The position numbers and the translations under genes were made by a program. A DNA stretch of 12,292 nt from an uncultured Lachnospiraceae bacterium. Lineage in GTDB: Bacteria > Bacillota > Clostridia > Lachnospirales > Lachnospiraceae. The stretch is taken from assembly GCA_958426095.1 (NCBI GenBank), contig CATZYB010000063.1, positions 1 to 12,292 of the forward strand. The letters are read 5' to 3'. The notes below the pieces were generated by a model. That model was not told the DNA's origin. It made no database searches and was given only the letters and a program-made list of their open reading frames with translations. Below, piece after piece: positions 7,679-12,292 of this stretch; position 1 is the first letter of the stretch, and each line of letters begins with the position of its first letter.

Positions 7679-8310
7679 GCTGTCTCCTCCTCTATAATCA
7701 CACGGCCATCCTCGACCTTCACTTTACCTGCTGCGATCAAATCAATCGCCTTCGGCATAATCTGCCATTCAGCCTGCTCCATAATCCGTCGCTGTAAAAC
7801 TTCCGGCGTGTCTCCGGCTTTTACCTCCACAGCCTTCTGCAAAATAATCGGTCCCGTATCTGTTCCTTCATCTACAAAATGCACGGTAGCGCCGCTGACC
7901 TTAACGCCCCGCGCCAAAGCAGCCTCATGCACACGAAGTCCGTAATAGCCCGTGCCGCAGAAAGAAGGAATCAGAGACGGATGCACATTGATGATCCGAT
8001 TTCTGAAATTCTGTATCATTTCCGGCGGAATAACTACCATAAACCCGGCTAAAACAATTAAATCCACATTCAGATCCATCAGAGTCTTTAAAAGCGTCTG
8101 GTTAAATACTTCCCTGGTTTCAAAATAATTAGGAGATATACACAGGAAGGGAATATGATGCTTTTCAGCTCTCTGAAGAGCCCTGGCATTTTTATTATTG
8201 GAAATCACCATGACGATTTCCGTATTTTTTATCGTTCCGTCTTCAATACGGTCAATGATCGCCTGAAGATTCGTTCCGCCTCCGGATACAAGTACTGCAA
8301 CTCTTAGCAT
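7675..8310 (-). CDS. purN: Phosphoribosylglycinamide formyltransferase
   Basis: PurN transfers a formyl group from 10-formyltetrahydrofolate to GAR to make FGAR, so this operon uses the folate route rather than formate-dependent PurT. The 211-residue protein has the N-terminal nucleotide loop [11 protein letters not shown] (8-18) and the catalytic triad of the family, which I place at N108 and H110 in INVHPSL and D151 in DEGTDTGP, with H144 in VHFV. The stretch [15 protein letters not shown] after HPSL is a form I associate with Clostridia. Its ATG lies inside the last codons of purM (7-base overlap), and its own stop overlaps the purD start by 4 bases, so expression is tightly coupled. Confidence 0.97.
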   Translation of the reverse strand: MLRVAVLVSGGGTNLQAIIDRIEDGTIKNTEIVMVISNNKNARALQRAEKHHIPFLCISPNYFETREVFNQTLLKTLMDLNVDLIVLAGFMVVIPPEMIQNFRNRIINVHPSLIPSFCGTGYYGLRVHEAALARGVKVSGATVHFVDEGTDTGPIILQKAVEVKAGDTPEVLQRRIMEQAEWQIMPKAIDLIAAGKVKVEDGRVIIEEETA

Positions 8311-9329
8311 AATGTCACACCTGTTTCGCCTTCCACAGTTTCTCCGATCACATACGCAGTTTCTCCGGCTTCTGCAAGCAGAGCCAACGCCTTATCCTTA
8401 TCCTCCGGGTCCACGGCGATGACCATACCGATACCCATATTGTATGTGTTATACATTACTTTTTCTTCCACATCGCCTTTTTCAGCCATCAGTTTGAAAA
8501 TAGCAGGCACTTCATAGGAATCTTTATGAACAATGGCGCGTACGCCTTCCGGAAGCATTCTCGGAATATTTTCATAGAAACCGCCGCCGGTGATGTGACT
8601 GCAGGCTTTGACTTTCACACCGCCGTTTTTCAGACTCTTCAATGCTTTGACATAAATCTTTGTCGGAGCGAGAAGCGCTTCGCCAAGAGTCTTGCCGAGG
8701 CAGTCATAGTATGTATTTAAAGATTCTTCTGTCATTTCAAAAATCTTACGTACAAGTGAGAAACCATTGCTGTGAACACCAGAGGATGCAATACCGATCA
8801 ATGTTTCGCCGCCCTTTAATTCTTTACCCGTGATCAAATCTTTTTTATCAACAATACCTACGGCAAATCCAGCCAGATCGTATTCATCTTCCGGATAAAA
8901 GCCTGGCATTTCTGCTGTCTCACCGCCGATCAATGCTGCTTCCGACTGAACACAGCCTTCGGCTACACCGCTGACAATGGTCGCGATCTTTTCCGGATAA
9001 TTTTTGCCGCAGGCAATGTAATCCAGGAAAAATAACGGTTCACCGCCGGCGCAGGCAATGTCGTTGACACACATAGCCACACAGTCAATACCGATAGTGT
9101 CGTGTTTTCCCATAATAAAGGCCAGTTTCAATTTTGTTCCGACACCGTCTGTACCGGAAACTAATGTTGGTTCTTCCATATTTTTGAATTTGTCCAGAGC
9201 AAAGGCACCGGAAAAACCGCCAATATCCGTCAGCACCTCTGGCCGCATCGTCTTCTGTACAAATTTTTTCATCAATTTTACAGATTCATATCCCGCTTCA
9301 ATATCAACGCCCGCATTTTTGTAATCCAT
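8304..9329 (-). CDS. purM: Phosphoribosylformylglycinamidine cyclo-ligase (AIR synthetase)
   Basis: PurM uses ATP to close the imidazole ring, turning FGAM into AIR. The 341-residue product has the normal family length. Recognisable parts are the ATP-binding SGTDGVGTK at 58-66, [19 protein letters not shown] at 82-100, [11 protein letters not shown] at 135-145, [12 protein letters not shown] at 182-193 and [14 protein letters not shown] near 246-259. AGGAGG lies 8 bases before the ATG. It starts 15 bases after the purF stop and overlaps purN. Its substrate FGAM would come from PurSQL, which is not encoded in this window. Confidence 0.98.
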   Translation of the reverse strand: MDYKNAGVDIEAGYESVKLMKKFVQKTMRPEVLTDIGGFSGAFALDKFKNMEEPTLVSGTDGVGTKLKLAFIMGKHDTIGIDCVAMCVNDIACAGGEPLFFLDYIACGKNYPEKIATIVSGVAEGCVQSEAALIGGETAEMPGFYPEDEYDLAGFAVGIVDKKDLITGKELKGGETLIGIASSGVHSNGFSLVRKIFEMTEESLNTYYDCLGKTLGEALLAPTKIYVKALKSLKNGGVKVKACSHITGGGFYENIPRMLPEGVRAIVHKDSYEVPAIFKLMAEKGDVEEKVMYNTYNMGIGMVIAVDPEDKDKALALLAEAGETAYVIGETVEGETGVTLC

Positions 9330-9344
9330 AATTCATCCTCCTAT

Positions 9345-10700
9345 TTATTCCACCGGATATTTTCCGGTAAAGCATGCCATACACAATGTATCTTCTGTAC
9401 CTTTACAAGCTTCCTTCAAGCCTTCAAGCGATAAGAAAGCCAGCGAATCAGCACCAATCATATCTTTGATCTGCTCTGTCGTCTGATGGCTGGAAATCAG
9501 AGACGTCCGGTCCAGCTCATTGCCGCCAAAGTAACATTCATATTTGACTTCCGGTGCGGCGATCCGCATATGGACTTCTTTGGCCCCCGCATCACGGAGA
9601 AGATCCACCAGAAGCCGTCCCGTCGTTCCGCGAACCATCGAATCATCAACAACGACAACCCGTTTACCGCGGACACGGCTCTTGATCACCGCCAGTTTCA
9701 TCGTTACCCCGCGGCGGATCATATCCTCCGTTGGCTGGACAAATTTATTACAGTGAAATTTATTTTTAAGAAAAGCGTCTTCCAAAGGAAGGTTTAAAGC
9801 TTTTGCATATCCGGAAGCCGCGGCCAGTCCCGAATTCGGCACCCATACAATAACATCGGCATCGGCCGGCGCTTCTTTTGCAAGAATCTGCCCCATGGCC
9901 TCCCGTGCTTCAAAAACCTCCACATCACGAATCACGCTGTCCGGTCTGGAATGATAAATATATTCATAGACGCACAATGCCTTTTTCTCTTCATGGAACC
10001 GCTGGAAAGACTTAATTCCGTCCTGATTGATCGTCACGATCTCACCCGGCATAACTTCCCGGATTACTTCCACATCAAGTTCATTATAGATACATGTCTC
10101 TGATGAGAAATAAAGAGAATTTCTCTTTTTCCCGAGAATCAGCGGTTTCATCCCCAATGGATCCCGGACACCGATAATCTTTCTCGGCGTCATCACGAGC
10201 AGCGCATAAGCGCCGTGAAGCTTCGGCATAATATCTGCAATGGCTTCCTCAATGGTCTCGAAGCGATTGCGCGCTCTGGAAATAAGTACGGAAATAATTT
10301 CCGCATCATCGGAAGTCTGAAAAACAGCTCCTTGAAGTTCCAGTTCCTTTCTCAGTTCCTCCGTATTGACCAGACCGCCGTTTAAAGCCACCGCCATCTG
10401 ACCGCTGGTATAACGAATGACGATCGGCTGGGCATACTCACGGACATCGCTTCGATTTGAATGAAGGACATGGCCAATACCAGCGTGACCTTCCATGCGG
10501 CCAAGAAGATTTTCATCAAAAATATCAATGACCATACCGGCTTCTTTTTTATATTTAAACTGACCATTCTGATTGATACAGATCCCCGTCGTATCCATTC
10601 CGCGATGCTGCATGGAAAAGAGTCCATAATAAATCGACGCTGCGGTACTGAAAGCATCGGTGTTATTGTTATACATAGCAAATAATCCGCTGCGGCTCAT
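9345..10700 (-). CDS. purF: Amidophosphoribosyltransferase PurF, glutaminase site apparently inactive
   Basis: PurF makes 5-phosphoribosylamine from PRPP, the committed purine step, normally with ammonia released from glutamine by an N-terminal Ntn-hydrolase domain. This 451-residue protein aligns with the family throughout, but where others read CGVFGI it reads SGLFAM: the nucleophile Cys is Ser4 (codon AGC at 10691-10689). The family HVRYxT motif, whose Arg binds glutamine, is HVLHSN at 77-82. The oxyanion-hole Asn-Gly (107-108) and the TSDDAE region (129-134) remain. The transferase half looks intact: SRPDS at 251-255, PRPP loop VVVVDDSMVRGTT at 348-360. Four cysteines in the iron-sulfur positions (C243, C389, C440, C443) are kept. 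It may use free ammonia or a partner glutaminase; loss of function is also possible. AGGAGGG precedes the ATG by 7 bases; purE ends 14 bases upstream. Confidence 0.93.
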   Translation of the reverse strand: MSRSGLFAMYNNNTDAFSTAASIYYGLFSMQHRGMDTTGICINQNGQFKYKKEAGMVIDIFDENLLGRMEGHAGIGHVLHSNRSDVREYAQPIVIRYTSGQMAVALNGGLVNTEELRKELELQGAVFQTSDDAEIISVLISRARNRFETIEEAIADIMPKLHGAYALLVMTPRKIIGVRDPLGMKPLILGKKRNSLYFSSETCIYNELDVEVIREVMPGEIVTINQDGIKSFQRFHEEKKALCVYEYIYHSRPDSVIRDVEVFEAREAMGQILAKEAPADADVIVWVPNSGLAAASGYAKALNLPLEDAFLKNKFHCNKFVQPTEDMIRRGVTMKLAVIKSRVRGKRVVVVDDSMVRGTTGRLLVDLLRDAGAKEVHMRIAAPEVKYECYFGGNELDRTSLISSHQTTEQIKDMIGADSLAFLSLEGLKEACKGTEDTLCMACFTGKYPVE

Positions 10701-10714
10701 AAAACTCCCTCCTA

Positions 10715-11230
10715 TTACATCTGTTTCAGATATTCTTCATATTTAATGTTTTCTAATTTTTCTGCTTTTTTCAGAACTGTCTGATTCAGCCCTTCGGCAT
10801 AATCTTTCAGGCGTTTGGAAAGCTCTGCGTCTGTTGTCGCCAAAATCTTCGCCGCCAGAAGTCCTGCATTCTGAGCGCCGTTGATGGCCACAGTGGCTAC
10901 CGGAATCCCCGGAGGCATCTGGACAATTGAATACAGGGAATCCACACCGCCGAGGGCTTTTGTCTGTACCGGTACGCCAATGACCGGAAGTACAGTCATC
11001 GCTGCCGTCATACCCGGAAGATGGGCGGCGCCGCCGGCTCCGGCAATGATCACTTTAATTCCTCTTTCTTCCGCTGTTTTTGCATATTCACATAAACGAT
11101 CCGGTGTCCGATGTGCAGATACAATGGTCAACTCATAGTCTACTTTCAGTTCATCCAGAATCTCTGCCGCTTTGGACATGACCGGCAAATCTGAATCACT
11201 TCCCATAATAATTCCAACTTTTACGTCCAT
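10715..11230 (-). CDS. purE: N5-carboxyaminoimidazole ribonucleotide mutase
   Basis: PurE (class I) rearranges N5-CAIR to CAIR, the step after PurK. The 171-residue protein carries the three class I signatures: MGSDSD at 9-14, SAHRTP at 38-43 with the proposed catalytic His40, and [12 protein letters not shown] at 63-74 forming the phosphate and base pocket. The neighbouring purK confirms the class I, bicarbonate and ATP route rather than direct carboxylation by class II PurE. AGGAGG lies 8 bases before the ATG, and the gap after purK is 18 bases. Confidence 0.98.
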   Translation of the reverse strand: MDVKVGIIMGSDSDLPVMSKAAEILDELKVDYELTIVSAHRTPDRLCEYAKTAEERGIKVIIAGAGGAAHLPGMTAAMTVLPVIGVPVQTKALGGVDSLYSIVQMPPGIPVATVAINGAQNAGLLAAKILATTDAELSKRLKDYAEGLNQTVLKKAEKLENIKYEEYLKQM

Positions 11231-11248
11231 GGTACTTTCCTCCTGCTT

Positions 11249-12292
11249 CTAAAATGATATTTTTGAATGGGCCAGACGGGCTTTCTCAAGCGCTTCTTCC
11301 ACTGTCGGCGCTGTCACTGTAATGTGTCCCATCTTCCGGCCTTTAGATACTTTTTCTTTACCGTAAATATGTACTTTCACTTCCCCAATAGCATAAGCCT
11401 CATCCAGGCCTTTGACTTCGGCATGATCCACCGGATACTGACCAATAATATTTTTCATGACCGTCGGCCTGAGAAGCTCCGTACTTCCCAAAGGCAAACC
11501 GAGAATTCCCCGGATATGGTTTTCGTACTGGGAAGTCACACAGCCTTCAATGGTATAATGGCCCGAATTATGAGGTCTTGGCGCCAGCTCGTTGACAAGC
11601 ACCTGTCCATCACCGGTCACAAACAGCTCAATACAGAGCATGCCGAAGGCATTAAACGCCTGAACAGCTTCCCGCGCAATATCCATCGCTTTTTTTGTAC
11701 ATTCATCACTGATATTGGCCGGAACGGTCGTCTCATCCAGAATGCTGTCTTTATGCACGTTTTCCGCCACCGGGAACACCTTGACATCGCCGTTTACACT
11801 GCGGCATACAAGAACAGACACTTCCTTTTCAAACGGACAAAAAGCTTCCACCATCAGCGGCAGCTTTCCTGCGCCCAATGTCTCAAACGCATTTTCTACA
11901 TCGGATTCCGCTGCCACCGGTGCATTTCCTTTGCCGTCATAACCACCGGTACAGGTCTTTAACATCATCGGATAACCAAAAACCTTACCGGCCTCGCGAA
12001 TATCCTCCGGTGTTTCTACTTTCTTAAAATCCGGTACCGGAAGCCCATGCTGTTTCAGCCATTCCTTCTGATGATATTTGTTCTGAATATGAAGCAGCGT
12101 TTCGCTGGAGGGATAGACTTTATGCCCCTCTGCTTCCAGTTCCTGCAATGCTTCTGCATTAATATGTTCAAATTCATAAGTTACGACATCTACTTTTTCA
12201 GCCAGTTCATGGAAAGCACGGACATCGTCAAACTCTGCCACGATATGCTCATCCGCAATGCTGTCTGCCGGACACTTTGGTGTCGGGTCCAG
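11249..12292 (-). CDS. purK: N5-carboxyaminoimidazole ribonucleotide synthase (5' end missing)
   Basis: PurK uses ATP and bicarbonate to carboxylate AIR to N5-CAIR, which is passed to PurE. The window shows 347 residues. The frame stays open to the right edge and begins with LDPTPKCPADSIADEHI, a conserved stretch that normally follows about 30 residues with the GGGQLGRM loop, so the true start lies outside. Visible motifs, counted from the first residue shown, are DVVTYEFEH (35-43), the ATP-grasp loop TGGYDGKG (115-122) and the metal and product site NELAPRPHNSGHY (234-246). A GTG at 12241 is not the real start, because conserved sequence continues upstream of it. It is the most upstream purine gene in view; the operon promoter is not visible. 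Confidence 0.96.
   Translation of the reverse strand: MDPTPKCPADSIADEHIVAEFDDVRAFHELAEKVDVVTYEFEHINAEALQELEAEGHKVYPSSETLLHIQNKYHQKEWLKQHGLPVPDFKKVETPEDIREAGKVFGYPMMLKTCTGGYDGKGNAPVAAESDVENAFETLGAGKLPLMVEAFCPFEKEVSVLVCRSVNGDVKVFPVAENVHKDSILDETTVPANISDECTKKAMDIAREAVQAFNAFGMLCIELFVTGDGQVLVNELAPRPHNSGHYTIEGCVTSQYENHIRGILGLPLGSTELLRPTVMKNIIGQYPVDHAEVKGLDEAYAIGEVKVHIYGKEKVSKGRKMGHITVTAPTVEEALEKARLAHSKISF

Noticed and set aside
11267..11962. Plus-strand reading frame of 231 codons opposite purK
   Set aside because: It is fully antisense to a clear purK, rich in H, R, F and N as shadow frames are, with no recognisable domain.

Overview
The window reads as chromosomal core DNA of a Gram-positive anaerobe of the class Clostridia, most likely family Lachnospiraceae. 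The grounds are moderate GC with AGGAGG-type ribosome binding sites before most genes, the style of the PurD, PurN and ClpC sequences, and a small protein between clpC and radA that I associate with that family. This placement is inference; no rRNA gene lies inside the window. Every supported gene is on the minus strand, so transcription runs from the right edge to the left edge.

Right half (12292 to 6407): a tightly packed purine operon, purK (5' end cut by the window edge), purE, purF, purM, purN, purD. Gaps are 14-18 bases or short overlaps (purM/purN 7 bases, purN/purD 4 bases). Together the products make 5-phosphoribosylamine, convert it to GAR (PurD) and FGAR (PurN), close the ring to AIR (PurM) and carboxylate it to CAIR (PurK, PurE). 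The steps done by PurSQL, PurC, PurB and PurH are not encoded here. A bidirectional terminator at 6349-6382 closes the operon. The most surprising detail is PurF: the N-terminal catalytic cysteine is a serine and the RYxT glutamine-binding motif is gone, while the phosphoribosyltransferase half and the iron-sulfur cysteines are intact.

Middle (6285 to 1942): a NagD-type HAD phosphatase, then a gntR (YtrA-like)-clpC unit with a very good promoter (TTGACA, 17-base spacer, TATTAT) whose -10 box sits in a perfect 8-bp inverted repeat, a likely operator. The usual Firmicutes order is ctsR-mcsA-mcsB-clpC-radA. Here a GntR regulator takes the place of ctsR-mcsA-mcsB, and a small conserved protein of unknown function lies between clpC and radA. 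A strong terminator at 1942-1973 ends this unit.

Left end (1867 to 1): radA, then about 500 bases without a gene. This stretch holds two strong tandem leftward promoters, both with TTGACA, 17-base spacers and TGn-extended -10 boxes, followed by a leader with several hairpins and a boxA-like motif. That architecture is typical of an rRNA operon, so a 16S rRNA gene probably starts just beyond the left edge; this is inferred, not seen.
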